64,000 bases of DNA from Cheilinus undulatus (GCF_018320785.1 NC_054882.1:23874719-23938718), one strand, 5' to 3'. Positions 42,401 to 55,145 are shown, counted from the first letter of the stretch. A program made the numbers and translations. Notes: generated from the letters alone by a model not told the origin.

Positions 42401-45400
42401 CTGGTTTGGTTCATCAGATCTAACACAACATCCTGTCAAAGATGCACAGGCAAGAACCGGCGGGGTAATCAGCGGGGCAATTACATTTGAACGGATATGA
42501 AAGGGGAGTGATAAACACTGGCTTACTTTGCCCTGTTTGATCTCCTGCTCCAAGCTTTTTATCGTTTCATTGGAGGAGTTCAGATTTTGCTCAAGATCGA
42601 CAACTTTGGATGCCTGTAAAACCAAAACAAAAGGTTAATCAGCTGAACTGTGTTTGCTGTTACTCAAAATGGTAATTCTTCTCAAGCATGAACACTGTTC
42701 TTAGGACTGACCTGTTCTTTGTTTTGTGCTGTCAGGTCTGAGAGCTGTGTTCTCAGCTGGGCATTCTGCTCCACAGTTTCAATAAGTTCTCTGAAGGCAC
42801 ACAGAGGTCATCAGCATTGATGTAGTTATTCTAAAAGTTGATACTTGGAAAAGCCATTTGAAATGGACATGCGTACAGAAGTCACGGTGTGGCAAAAACT
42901 CACTTGGATGTAGTTTCTTTGTTTTCTTTCAACTGGGAGATCAGGGTGTTTGATCGCTGCAGCTCCGTTTGTAGAGAATTATTTAAATCCTTAACAAAGA
43001 AGAGAAAATATAAACAGTTAAGAAATCATCACAGACAAAATTTATGAGAAAATAAAAGCGATGCTAAGCTAGATGAAACCACTCACTGTGAGCTGTGAGT
43101 TCAGTTTGTCGATCTCCTGTTGCCTGTCCTGCAGCTGCTGTCTTGCCTGATCAGCATCAAACTTGGCCTCAGCCTGCAGCTGATCAAATGAATCCTGCAG
43201 AGTCCGATGCTGCTCCAGAAGCTGCTCCCACTCCAGCCTGGGATGAACACGAGGAACAGTGAACACATAAACAAATATAGAGTAATAATGCTGGTTTGCA
43301 AGACTACTGCTTACTGGACTTTGTCAAGCTGGAGCTGGGTGCTGATGAGACTGTTGGAGAGCTGGCTTGTCTCTCTCTGCTGTTCACTCTGAACATCTCT
43401 GAGCTCCTCCTTTATGAGGGCCAGCTCCTTATCGGACGACTGCAGCACCAGGCGCAGATCACGGATCTCACTCCTCAGGACTTGAAGAAAAGAAAAGGAA
43501 AGATTTGGTACTTTGGGTCTCTTTTGGAGGCCCTGAGAAGCATGCAAGGAAAAATATCCTGGAGATCCAATTTCAATATTTGAAATAAATCATCTTCTCT
43601 CTTGGGTATGAGGAAAAAATTATGGTTTGATGTACAATGTCCCTCTTTTATCTCCTTACAAGAATGCAGATGCAGTTTTTAATCTGCTTTCAAATACCTA
43701 AAAAGATTTCAAAAGCATCTAAAATCAAACATAGGAGAGGAAACGATTTAGATTAAACCCAGTTACACATTTTTTTCTATATTTGACTCTCAAGTTTTTC
43801 ATAACTGATCTTCATACATAGCCACAAAAAAGACCAAGGCTACAATAGGAAGTAGTAAATAGACTTGAGCTTGTTTGGTGCTTTTCTAGACATGTGACAA
43901 CTCAAAGCACTCCTTACACCGCAGGTCACACTCATACTATGATGGCAGAAGCTGCCATCTTAAGAGGCCGTCAATATTAACTAATCTACACATACAGTAT
44001 ATAAAGGCATTCACATGCCACTGATGCAGCAGTGGGAACAATTTGGCATCAAGTGTTTTGCCAAGAGGCATCAACATTAGGCCACAGGACATGGGAATTG
44101 AACCCCAAACTTCCATTTGAGAGACACCAGACTCTACCCACATGATTACAGCAAAAGAAAAAACATCAGAAGCCTACCATCTGCAGCCTGCTTCTCAGTC
44201 TGAAGGCTCTGCTGCAGCTCATTGACGGTTTCTTGCATGTTGAGCTGATCTCTTTCCTTGTTAGCTCGCTCAGTAGAAAGAAGCTGAATCAATAACAATA
44301 AATAATTAGGAAAACAAATAATTGAGTCAAAAGTACCGGGTTATTAAAGAAAATCACATTTTGGACGTTGTACCTCATCTTTGTGGTTGGACTCTTGTGA
44401 CATCATAGCGATCTGCTCCTCAAGTTTTGCAATTTGCTGCAGTAGTTTGCTGTTCTTCATCTCCTCCTCATTCAACTGAGACTGCACACGGCTAGTCTGC
44501 TCCTGATGAGAAAAAATAACAGTAAGGAAGTACTAAATATCTCTTTGTGAATGAGTGTAACGGGATTGTGATTTGCTGTACCTGTACTTGGCGCAGTTCC
44601 TTGGTCAAAGCCATCTCTGTCATATCTGAAGGAGGCTGCTCCAACCAGATGTCATCTCCACCATCATCCATTCCATTCAGATGTTCTGGGCTGGAGAGAG
44701 GCACAACACGGGACCGCAAGTTGTATGCTTTGGTGGGGGTCGTCAGAATCTGAAGTAAGAGATATTTATTGTACAGAAAAGAGAATCATTTCTCATTACG
44801 ATTCTTAAGTGAATCTGCAAGGCAGGAAATCTATTTGTAATAAAGAGATAGAGATTTGAATCCAAATCTCTGCTCACCTTAATAGTTTCAACATGAATTC
44901 TGTTCAGCTCAGTGACTTCCTTTTTTTGGTAAGCATTCGTGGCTTCCAAAATGTTTTCCAAATGCCTGTTAGACTTCTCAAGGTATCTCTTCTCAGACTC
45001 CAGCTGAGACAACTGTTTCCTAGAACACAAACAAACAAAGAAGACATAAATAACAAGAAGACAGGCTTTTTCTGAAATAAATATAAAGCTTTCTAGATCA
45101 AATGTTCACATTCATCTGCATTAATTTTACTTTTCAAACAGCAGCTTTTATTGATTATGTCTTGATGTTATGATGTGATGCCATACATTTTATTTTTTAA
45201 AGGTGCTTGTTCCTAAACCTCTGCCCAGCTTTTCTATTACGATGACCTTGGAATTTTGTTTAGAAGCCTTTATTATCGATAAAACTCTCTTACTTGGTAA
45301 CTTCTTTGTACTCCTCAAAGGCGTTCAGAACAGCTGTGAGGTCGGACTGTTTCTGAAGCAGCTGGGCCTTCAGCTTCTCAGCAGCAGCAGCAGCAGCAGC

Positions 45401-48400
45401 TGAAGCAGCGTCTGCAGCCACAGATGTAGAAGAGGCTTCTGGAGCCAGGTAGAGAAACATCAGTTAAATTATGTGAAGAGAGATTAGATATATATCACAT
45501 CAGCTTGACCTTTTTTCCTTTAACACTGATTAATAATCTTACTCTCTGTGTTTCCCTCCGTTTCCGTGGCCTTCTGGAAGAGCTCTTCCATTTCAGCTGT
45601 AATATGGCCCACAGCCTCTTCAGCTTTCACCACTGATTCAAGAGAACGAAGCTGACGGTTCTCCTCTCTGAGACCGAAGTTCTCAGCAGCGTATCGAGTC
45701 ATTTTTGGATGATGATCAACCTACAAGTGCAAGAGTTTTTCTCAGCAAAAGTGTTGATTATGTACAACATTTTGGATTTACTGTGATCCTTTAAAGAAAG
45801 GTAGCTATTACAGAGGATCTAATTCAACCCAGCTGCCCTTTATGATTGAATGATTGGGAACATCTAGAATTTAGAATAATTGGGAATAACTTATGTAATT
45901 AGGAACATACGACCAACTTAAGAGCAAGAAAACATACAGTATGTTGAACGATAAGGAGGGCTATTTGCATATTACATATAGTTGCATTGACATACACAGT
46001 CATCAGCAGTTGCAGCATCAAATAATAATCAATTTTGCACCTGATCCCTCAAGATCTTGATCTCTTCTTTCAGCTGGTCAATCAGAGCCTGGGACTCTTT
46101 GTCTGTCAGTGAACTTTGTTCTGACTTAAGTCTTTTCTCCAGGCGAGAGATGTGTTCTTCTCGAAACCTGACGATCATTCGGCTGGAATGGATAAACTTG
46201 TCTTTTTGGGTCCACGCCTCCTCAAGCCGAGCTACCTTTTCAGTCAGCATCTGAGTATAACCAAATAACACTGTTAGTTTCCCTGAAACATTATTTTCTC
46301 ATATCAGCATGAATTTGAAAAAAATTATGTGGAGAAAAATCTCATACCCTCTTCTCTTCTTCTCTTTTCTTCCACAGGCGAACAGCTGCGATAAACTTTG
46401 CTTTGTATGCAATATCATGTTGAATTCCTGTGGATGGACCTGATGAGGAAATCTGATTTGAGTATTTGCAACACACCAGAAATGATTCTTTAAAACATTT
46501 GCCAAAAGTACTTAAATTGCTATACTGCTGTAGTGAAATATGAAGGTTTTCCAATAATTTAAACTAGAAGTCACTGTGAGGGTTTCATGGTTTGAAAACG
46601 GATGGCTGATCTGTGCATAGTTACCCATAGGGAGTTCAGGTCCTCCAGGTGCCAAATCTCTCCCATTGCCTACTCCCTGAGATGCCAGCGCTTGCGCAAG
46701 CTGTTCCTTCAGCTTCTTAACCTCAGCTTGTAGTTGTCTCACATTTCCCTGTGTGTCTTCGTTGATAATGGCCTGACAAACACAATAAATAATCAAGATT
46801 GAGATTTCAAAAGGATCTAGCACTAGAATAAAGGTTTACACAAACAATATAAAGCTGTTTGATGGCCCATACCTTATTCTTGATCAGCTTTGCTCTCTGA
46901 GCAAATTGCAAGGTAGACAACGTTTCTCCAAAACACTTTGAACCGGGATGAACATTGGCAATGATGTAAGTCTTTGCATTTCCTCCAAGAGAGTCCTGAT
47001 GTGGAAAAAAAATATCAAGTTTGTCCCGTTGAAAAATATTTAAATGAAAGGGTGCAGTCACATTTTAAATAAAAGTGACGTACCCTTAGCAGGAAGGTGA
47101 GTTTAGAGTCTCTGTAGCAGATGTGGCGGTTCTTCCCATTGGACACGTCAACCAGTGCCATGATCACCTGACCCAGGCACATGAGGGAGCGATTGATACT
47201 GCTGGCCTCCTGCAGGAGGATCATTTCAGAAAACTTTCTTTAAAAAAGGCAAAATATTGATAGCAGTACCTCAGATGCAGCTAAATTCCTGACTGATGCT
47301 TCACCTTGAGTCTAGAGCCCTCTGTGTGAGTGTCTTTCTGCCTCTCAGACCCCGCCAGATCAACCAGGTTCAGCTGAGACATTCGGATGTTCACCACTTC
47401 ATTGATGGACTCTTTGGACTCCAGAGTCATGGTGAACACTGCGTGGGACCTGGAGGACTCGCGGTTCATAGAGGTGGAGGCTACTCGTCGATTACGCCAG
47501 CCCATAGACAACACCTAAAGGTATTCCGAACAATCATTTAGTGCAGAACTATGAATGTATTTCTTCACATAGCACCTTCCTTTTCCTTCCAGGACATAGA
47601 GATCCAGCCTCCCTCTAACCAGTCAGATATGCATGTACCACAGTAAACACAATAACCTTAAATGTGCCACAAAAAGGCAGACCTTAATACCTGGTAAGCT
47701 TCAGCAGCTGAGTTGACAAACTTTTCCACAGCACCCTCAACAAACACCCCTTTCTTTATGTTCTCCCGGAGGAAAAGGCTCGCTGAAGCTGTGTCCAGAA
47801 GGTCGTAAATTTGTTCATTGTATATCTCGATAAATGAACATTTGCAAAGGAAACTCTTAGACTGGGAAGACTTAAAAGAAAAAGAAAAAACAGAGAAACA
47901 AATTAGTTAGAAAACAGTAAAAAACCTGTGGGTTATAAAATTTTTAAAGTGATGAGACAAAAAAGCTCACCTTCTCCACTTCTCTGTTGATGAGAAAAAA
48001 CAGATATTCAAAACTTCGAGGAATAACTCCTCTGAGTTCATCTGTGAAGTTATCCAACTCAGATGGCCCTTGAGCAAAAGAGAAATCAGAACAAATCTGT
48101 GTAGAATCACTTTAATTGTGTTATTGGTAGTATACAGTGTAATTAATGCATTTAAATCTCACCAAGCATGGTGAATGTTTTCCCTGAACCTGTTTGTCCA
48201 CTGAAAAAGCAAGAGAGAAATCTGATGAGGAATGGACTGGGTGCTGCACATGCTACATAACACAGGTTCATAGTGTCATACAATATTTTAAAATTCATAC
48301 AGTACAAAAAACTTTAAATCCACTTACTAAGCAAATATTGTTCCATTGTATCCATTCATGCAAGATTCAACAATGTTCTTAGCCACACTTGAAAACACAG

Positions 48401-49953
48401 AGTCCTGGGGACGAGGGTTGAACAACAATCAGAAGCAGGCTTTATCCCCCACAAGTACACTAAGGTTTTGCTATTAAAACTAGTTTTACTCTTGCCGTTA
48501 CAATTTGTTACACAATTACAGAGTGCCTCAAACCTGAGATGTGTCCATGTCAGCAACATGATCATAGGTGAAAGTTCGTGGCTCTGGTTTTGATAACAGA
48601 CGTATGGTGTTTGGAGAAGTGACTGTAAGACACAAACTCTGATCTCCATCTGTGGTCAGCCCAGTGCCCTGAGTCAGAGGCCGCACTCGCACAAAAACTT
48701 TGATTGAATCGCTGTCACCGCTGTTGGAACAGAAACAAAAATTGGACTTTACTAAATAACAGATGCTCTTGAGCCATCTGTGGCTCTTTTAAGTCTTACT
48801 TAGAAAAATAATTCCCCCCAAAAAAATTTAAAAAGGGAAATTTTGACCTCAGACATGTTTTCCAACATTTACACAGTAGGTTCGAAATGTCAAAATTCAT
48901 TGTCGACCTTTTTTGTCTGTATATTTCCATCAGACGTGTGCCAAATGAGCATACAAGACAGTCACTAGTTTTTCTTTAGAATTTTTTTTTATTTCAATAA
49001 TTTGAAGTGAAGATTTGTGAAAGTTGAGGTTCTAGCTCACAGTTGTGTAGGAATAGATGCTTAATTGAACATTTTTCCAAAATAAGACATATTTGCCTGT
49101 CATACCTTGATTTTTGTCAACTCCATCAGACACACTAAAATGTATCTAAATTTTAACTTTATAAATTTGAGATGAATGTCAAATTATACTGTTGCTCAGT
49201 GATGATATTTGGTGATAAATGCATTATTTTAACTTTTTTTTCACTCATTTTAAGTATCTTATCCCTGCATTTCTTTATCTTTCATATTAACTATATCAAA
49301 CTAATCTTTATAAAATAAATAAGTTATTATCTTACTTGGATTAGCTATTTTATTTAATAAGCAGAATAACATGAACAGATGTTAATGCTTATTGTGCAAA
49401 ACTTAAATCTTCTGACAGAGTTGACAAACATCTGACTGAGCTGGTGAGTATCTGATTGAGCTGACAATGGGGACAAAATGTGAAACTACAAACTGTTAAA
49501 CTATCTCTTCAGCCCAAATTAAGATCTTTATTGACTATAGATAAAGACAAATTACAAAAATGATGTGCATGCTCTGATTAATATAGTTGAGTAATTATTG
49601 CATTCATACCCTCAGGTGTGGATTGTGGCTCTTGCAAAGGTTTTCTTTGGCTCTTTGGTCGAGCAGGATTGAGTAACACTGTTTAAATGCTTGAAACACG
49701 TAGGTAAGTGTTTATTATTCCAGCTGTCTTTACAGTTTGACAGACATGGAGATTATCACTTTTACTGTATTTTTGTAATTGCAAATTGTTCTTAGTTAAA
49801 ACACCAGTTTGCTTCTGAAACTCACAATCATCTTGGAAGGCAAAAGGGCATGCATGGATAGTTTGCTACAAATTTGTGGCGTTAACTATAAAACATAAAT
49901 TAACAACTAATTTATGTGTTCTTTAGAGTGCGATAACAAGTGATGCACGAATG

Positions 49954-50006
<53 letters not shown>

Positions 50007-50369
50007 ACCTATATATCTCATGAAGTTGTGGAAACATTGGCTTACCTGGCAGCAAGCTGGGTTGAATCGCCAGCTCCTGTTGACAAAATTATGACATGGC
50101 CCACATCATTTAGGAAACTTTGAGTTAAATACTGTTAATTAGAAAAGTCTGAACACATGCACCAGTGTAGAAAAAAATGGCTAAATAATAGGATATTAAC
50201 TTTAGTGTGTTAGCTTTTCACGTTGACTATTTCTAATACGGTTGCTAACGTTACCGCAAAACTGAACGATCGCGACAAGTTTGTAGGTCAGTGGCCTTTA
50301 CCCATTACACTGGTTTTAATAAACGAAAGAATACATGTTTGGTATCCTACCTCGTCCATCTAAAGTCAT
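39457..50369 (-). CDS. kif15: Kinesin family member 15, kinesin-12 (35 coding exons, 1378 aa)
   Basis: A plus-end-directed mitotic kinesin that crosslinks spindle microtubules and supports bipolarity with kinesin-5. N-terminal motor domain, about residues 20-360: [11 protein letters not shown]-loop GQTGSGKT (106-113, split by an intron after FAY), switch [12 protein letters not shown] (224-234), switch [11 protein letters not shown] (257-265), and [10 protein letters not shown]-like [23 protein letters not shown]. The neck [21 protein letters not shown] follows, then a long heptad-rich coiled-coil stalk to the C-terminus. All 35 exons splice in phase to 4137 nt. The length (1378 aa) is close to human KIF15 (1388). 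The start at 50369 gives [16 protein letters not shown] and is the first Met upstream of the motor. A pure GCT run encodes seven alanines near residue 590. Confidence 0.97.
41245..41755. mobile_element. MITE-like repeat copy in a kif15 intron
   Basis: The left segment AGGTTCATACATCTTTTCCA and the right segment, inverted (CACAGGGTTTGGATGGGGGC...), resemble decayed ends of the CAGGGTTC-type family also seen at 37808. The interior includes a tRNA-like segment. The boundaries and family are uncertain. Confidence 0.35.
41410..41465 (-). mobile_element. tRNA-like (SINE-type) segment
   Basis: On the minus strand TGGTTCAGTTGG (complement of 41451-41462) fits the pol III A-box. GGATCGAATC (complement of 41410-41419) is one base from the B-box. 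Stems do not pair well enough for a functional tRNA. It is taken as a tRNA-derived repeat fragment. Confidence 0.45.
43870..44150 (-). repeat. SINE-like interspersed repeat in a kif15 intron
   Basis: On the minus strand GGTTCAATTCCC (complement of 44093-44104) is an exact B-box. The segment also contains GTGTTTTGCCAAGAGGCATC and AAGCACTCCTTACACCGCAG, phrases I recognise from a very common fish repeat. The limits are approximate. Confidence 0.5.
45380..45400 (-). repeat. kif15: Coding GCT triplet run encoding seven alanines in kif15
   Basis: Seven consecutive, uninterrupted GCT codons in the exon 45294-45438, inside AADAAS-(A7)-EKLKAQ. A pure codon run indicates replication slippage, so length polymorphism is likely. 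Confidence 0.9.
49955..50002. repeat. (TA)24 microsatellite
   Basis: Forty-eight bases of uninterrupted TA in kif15 intron 2. It ends 43 bp from the donor of the small exon 50046-50076. Confidence 0.97.
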
Positions 50370-50556
50370 TGTAGACAAATATTGCTCGCTGGAATCAGGA
50401 AAAATTAATCTTGTTCATGACACGGAGAGGAACAGTCGCGACAATGTTTACATCCCTCAAAATTGGCGGGCAGGTCCGCCTCGACTTCTTCTTCGTGGTT
50501 TTCTTCTTCTTCTACGCTTAACTTTGGGTTCTATATCTGCTTGAAAAGTTGGCGCC
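50370..50556 (-). promoter_or_regulatory. kif15: Presumed kif15 promoter with E2F-like and CCAAT sites
   Basis: Upstream of the kif15 ATG lie TTGGCGGG (50463-50470, E2F-like) overlapping ATTGG (50462-50466, an inverted CCAAT), and TTGGCGCC (50549-50556, E2F-like). CpGs cluster here (GATCGCGAC, GTCGCGAC, GTCCGCCTCG). This is typical of S/G2/M genes. The start site is not mapped. Confidence 0.5.
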
Positions 50557-50565
50557 ATCTACAGG
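50551..50565 (-). promoter_or_regulatory. CTCF-like motif, CCTGTAGATGGCGCC on the minus strand
   Basis: The first 14 bases match CCASYAGRKGGCRS at all but position 3 (T for A). It overlaps the distal E2F-like site upstream of kif15. Confidence 0.45.
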
Positions 50566-50599
50566 TGGAAGCGCAACAGCATGTTTTCAAGAGCCCTTA

Positions 50600-52940
50600 A
50601 CCTGGATGTGGGTGTTGGAAATACGACCTAAAATAAATCAAGCACAGTTCTCAGACACGCCCTCTTTTAACTTCATTCGTAACTTCCAACACGTTTCTTA
50701 TTTTTACAATAGGCTAAATAAATAATAATAATGACAATGAAGCCCGTCTCTACATCCATTTTTTTTAACAAACTGAAAGTATTAACCTTTTAGATTGCAG
50801 CATGGACTTATATTTTACTAGTTTTTTTGTTGACAATGACTTTACTTGTCTGTCAGCCACTTTTATAGCTAAATAAATTCCACATACCGTCAGTTTTTAA
50901 TCGATAGGTTGATCCTGATCAGGAGCCTGGTTATTGGAAATTGTGTTCTAAAAAGAAATGCTGCCTCATGACATTGTCTAAGTCATTTGACAGAAACGTA
51001 CACTTTTAGGGTTGCAAAATGTGACCAAAAAAAAAAAATAATAATGATGTAAAGTTCTAACACTTTAACTTATTCGGCATTATTAAATAACTTGCTGGCA
51101 ATATTAATTTGTATAAATTAAGCTTGATGATTAAAAGAAATCTTTCAGGCATTTACCTAAAGATAGCAGACAGCATATTTTTTCCACTGGTGTACCTTAC
51201 CCTTTTGGTAATACCAAAGAGTTTTTATGAAAGATTATATCGCTATCTCTTTAGCACATGTAGTCATGACTACAGAGCAGAGCCACAGGAATATTGGGAA
51301 TGAAAGTAAAACAGGAGATTGTGTTTGATTAATCTTCCTTTAAGGTGTTAACTAATGAAAACGGTTCATCACAGCAACCATAAATTTACTACCAAAATGA
51401 AAATATTCAAGAAATGATCATGAAAACATTTGGAGACAGTCCTTGAAATTCTAATAGGAAATTAGGATATTGAACCTGTTTGCAATCTATCTTTTAATAA
51501 TTTCCTGACAAAAAAAAGTGTGTAACACCTGTGATGCCATCCAAAAGCTCCATCTGAAATCAAGAGATAACTGTGAACAATTTCTGAAAAACTGAAGGGT
51601 CAGTGGACTAAGCCTTTTAATTTTAATTTTTACATAGATCATCAAGAAAGAGGCACAGGAAGTCAAGTGATATCCTCAGCATAATTCACTTTCAAAATAA
51701 ATGACCTTTTTCCAATACAATAACACCAGTGACATAGCCCTGAGGGAAAGTTAGGATATAATTTATAATATTTATCCATCTAATTAAGTATCTGATGGCT
51801 TTATTTACATTTTTGTTGTTTAAATGGCGCGGGGGGGGGGGCATATTTTGACCTTAAAATACTACCCTCACCCTCTATAGATGACTGGAGGAACAGGTGC
51901 TTTTTTTGGTGCTTACTATCTTTGTCAGTTGAAATAAAATATGTTAAATAATGTATCACTCAAGAAAGTATGATTGTTTAAATAAATCTATACATATAGT
52001 TTAATTTTGAAGCAAACATGTATTCATGAATATTTTTTAAAGTGAAATATTTTGGTAAAGGCTTTAGGGCCAGAAAAGTTCACATTTCAGTTGACTTGCC
52101 TGTTAGTGGTCCTCCACTGGCTTTTATTCTTTTGTTTTTTCCCAACAGTTTATTACAGATTTGTGAAGCAGGAAATGGTATTATACCATAAACAATGACA
52201 GTTAAGTACATTATTCTTTGCGAACGCTATTAAAAGGAATATTTGCTTGTCTTTACTATTTTTGTGTATTTGGTTCAAAGGCAGACAAAAAATCATTAAT
52301 TTATTCTCAAAGCAAACCATGAATTCACTTTAATACTGACTTAAGACCATGAATTTATTAAAATCAAAAACTACCCTGTTTAGATCATCATTTTATTGGT
52401 TTTATACAGTAAAGGGTAACTTACAACACAAGATCAGTTTCTGCAAAGATCTTCACATTTTAGCCTGTTTTGTTTCAGTTTGTTTTCAGTTTTCAAACAC
52501 GTGATCTTTACATGCTCCTTGAAATAAAACTAGACTCAGAGAAATATCCTAGATCCACTTCCTGTTTCGCTGGAATTCCTTTATCTATACGTAAATCAAT
52601 ACTTTTAGAAACATTGAAAGCAATTTATACTGAACCCTAGTTCAAATATGTAGACAACATAATATTGGGGGAACTGCACCGTGAAATGTCAGAACTGATG
52701 TCAAATTACGAGCCTCGTGGTTATACCTTGTAGACGGTTGAATCTAACTTTAATAATGTAAACCAACTCTTTTTCTTACATTCAAAATAGCCTCTCGCCC
52801 AATGGGTAGAGAATACATAAATGGGAAAAAGAACAAAGGTGATATATTGCGATTTTCTTAAAACGTATGACCTGTTGAAATAATTCTCTTGTCGTGTCAA
52901 CAGTCTTTGAAAATTGCCATTCAGGGCTGTGCTCATGCTC
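50600..52940. other. Intergenic gap between kif15 and tacc3
   Basis: AT-rich sequence with no convincing exon on either strand. It contains a G11 run at 51831-51841. The open frames at 51109-51303 and 52721-52964 have no family resemblance. Nothing else is recognised. Confidence 0.6.
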
Positions 52941-52959
52941 GACTGAATCATATCCGCTC

Positions 52960-53060
52960 TTCAACCCGATTGGATGCTGAACCCGGAAGCGTGTTTCCTT
53001 TGAATGTTTCTGATGATCTCATTGGTGCGTTTCAAGACTTTTAAATTCTAAACGGTTGTT
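52960..53060 (+). promoter_or_regulatory. tacc3: Presumed tacc3 promoter: two inverted CCAAT boxes and a CHR element
   Basis: ATTGG occurs at 52969-52973 and 53021-53025, and TTTGAA (CHR) at 52999-53004. NF-Y boxes combined with a CHR are the hallmark of G2/M genes controlled by the DREAM/MuvB complexes, which fits tacc3. The start site is inferred to lie just downstream. Confidence 0.5.
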
Positions 53061-53175
53061 TCTCGGGGCAGGCGAGGGCTATTCAAAAGCACATCATTAC
53101 AGCTCCGCCAGCCTGCAGTGGAAACTTTTGACGAAGTATAACATATTTTCAGCCAACTACAACTGTGTTTTTAAG
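53061..53175 (+). other. tacc3: tacc3 non-coding exon 1 (5' end approximate)
   Basis: The exon ends at the strong donor TTTTTAAG|GTAGGT (53176). The next acceptor, CTTTCTTTAG, opens one base before the ATG at 55146, so exon 1 is wholly untranslated. Confidence 0.5.
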
Positions 53176-55144
53176 GTAGGTGGCATATTCCGGATGGCAA
53201 TATAGCATTTAAAACATCGTATTTCGTTTTTTACAAACAAAAATAAAATTACATCGTCCTAATTTTAATGTGAACTTTTGCGAGGTTTGATGTTTGGTTT
53301 TCAGGACCAAGCTCATCCTTTTATACATGATATGACGCCCTACAAGTAAAGGTGAACTTGTGTTGTCAATGTATGGGGATAATTTAAATTCTGTTAAAAT
53401 TAGAAAACTTCGAGGCTCAAAGTCTTTTAGGCTGGAATTCATTAGCTGGTCATTTGTCGCTACTTTAGCGTCAAATGACAAGCTAACGTTCGTCTGTGGC
53501 TAACGTAAACTTAACTGCGCACGTTCTGTCACCCAATACACGCAAACGTTACGTTGGCATTTTAATAAAGGTACATCAATATTTTACACTTTGTTAAGAA
53601 GTGAAGTTGGCCTTATTTATAGATTGATGAGAACGTTGGCCATATTGATCACAAGACAAATAAGACAAAGATTTTATTGTACTGTTATTAGGGTGTGCAC
53701 ATGGATGTGGGAAGAAATATCCTGTGATTGAACACAAGTATCACCCGATTGAGAAAATAATTATCAAAGTTTTTATACAGAGTATTCTAGCAGAAAACAT
53801 TACCATTACAATATTAAAACACTGTTTTAACATCATAGCTGCCATTTGTATATTTGCTATTACAATCTAAGAAACCCAGTTGATCATCCAATATTAATTC
53901 ATAGACCAACTTTTTGTCACTAAAAACGGCAGAATATATCTTCTGCCAATCTAAATTCAAGCCCTTAAGATGTAAATTATCACCAGTTTACATATTTCAC
54001 TGCAGAGAGGTTATAACACTAAAAGCCAGTTACCTTAAACTGAGCCTGCACGTTTAAAAAAAATATTCAATGTGCAATAACATTGTTCAATACTGTTATG
54101 TTTATATAAATTGTGACACATTAGAGTGCATGTAAGCTATAATAAACAATTTTGACAGTGTCTTAATTTGGCACAAATTAATCCAAAGGCCACTTTACCT
54201 TCATCTGACTGCATGAAAAGGTGTGAGAGAATAAATATACAGTATACCCAGACCTCGAGCTAATATTACACATGCTAAGTAAGAAAGAATTTATTGAATC
54301 CATTAAAAAAATTGTTTATTGTAACTCATTGCAGTGAACTGAGGCATGAGCAATGGGTTCATTTGAAAGGCTCGTATTGTAATGACCGTAATAGAAATTT
54401 GGATTAACTGTGCAGCTCCACTTATAACAACGCATGCAATCCATAGTATTGAGCTTGAAAGGACCCTTTCCTGTTTTGCATTATACCCTAGGCTCCAGGG
54501 AGAAAAGGTTGGAAATCACTGCTCTAGAACGTATTACTTGACCAGTCAGAAATATTTGTCACTGTAGGCCTCAGCCCCCAAGTTTCTGCTCTCCTGAGAA
54601 GTACTACTGCCAAAGCAGGAACTTTCTAAGGGTAGATTAATTACACTTAAACTAAATTATAGACCCTGGATCCTGTTATTAACACACGGTTCCCCAGAAG
54701 GTTCCTAGAGAAAGTTCCTGTTGTAAAAAGCACCTTTGGACAACAACATGAAACAGAGCCACTGTTCATGAAGGAAGTAACACTTTTCTCAAAATTAAAC
54801 TTGTGAGCACACTCTGGTGGACAAACCGTGTAATGACAGAATTAATTAAACCAAAAGCATTTTCTTAAGTTCTTCTTTGGTCACTTTATACAAGAGTTGA
54901 AACCAATGTCTGTGTGAATTTAGAGTAATTTTCTGTGAAGAAATTGATTGAGACATATTTTTAATGATGATGAAAGTTTATGTGCAATTTTTTTTTTTTA
55001 AGATTATTTCACTCGCATCAGCCACCTCCATAACCTAAATTATCTTATCAGCTGGGAGCAGCTTGAAGAACAACGCCTCCCTTGGTGTGCAGTCACGTCA
55101 CTCCAACCTGTTCAACTAACAGTCAGTCTTTCTGCTTTCTTTAG
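53176..55144 (+). other. tacc3: tacc3 intron 1
   Basis: About 2 kb, AT-rich. I see no coding exon. A short stretch near 54490-54530 (CTCCAGGGAGAAAAGGTTGG then AATCACTGCTCTAGA) looks like the edge of a decayed DNA element, but I could not delimit it. Confidence 0.5.
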
Positions 55145-55145
55145 G

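Larger units (their letters stand above)
39457..50369 (-). other. kif15: kif15 coding-exon map
   Basis: Coding exons in transcript order: 50351-50369, 50046-50076, 48534-48720, 48328-48404, 48163-48200, 47971-48068, 47691-47861, 47305-47514, 47084-47209, 46873-46995, 46625-46772, 46348-46439, 46041-46250, 45543-45720, 45294-45438, 44878-45019, 44582-44749, 44374-44502, 44178-44283, 43315-43480, 43087-43237, 42904-42989, 42712-42790, 42527-42613, 42328-42432, 42052-42174, 41813-41959, 41102-41197, 40834-40998, 40570-40664, 40420-40486, 40308-40345, 40096-40228, 39612-39743, 39457-39525. Introns longer than 300 nt are 39744-40095 (nothing seen), 41198-41812 and 43481-44177 (repeats), and 48721-50045 (TA microsatellite; otherwise nothing recognised). 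Confidence 0.92.

Noticed and set aside
54801-54815. CTCF-like motif in tacc3 intron 1
   Set aside because: CCACCAGAGTGTGC has the CCACCAGAG half but breaks the GGC core, so the match is too weak.
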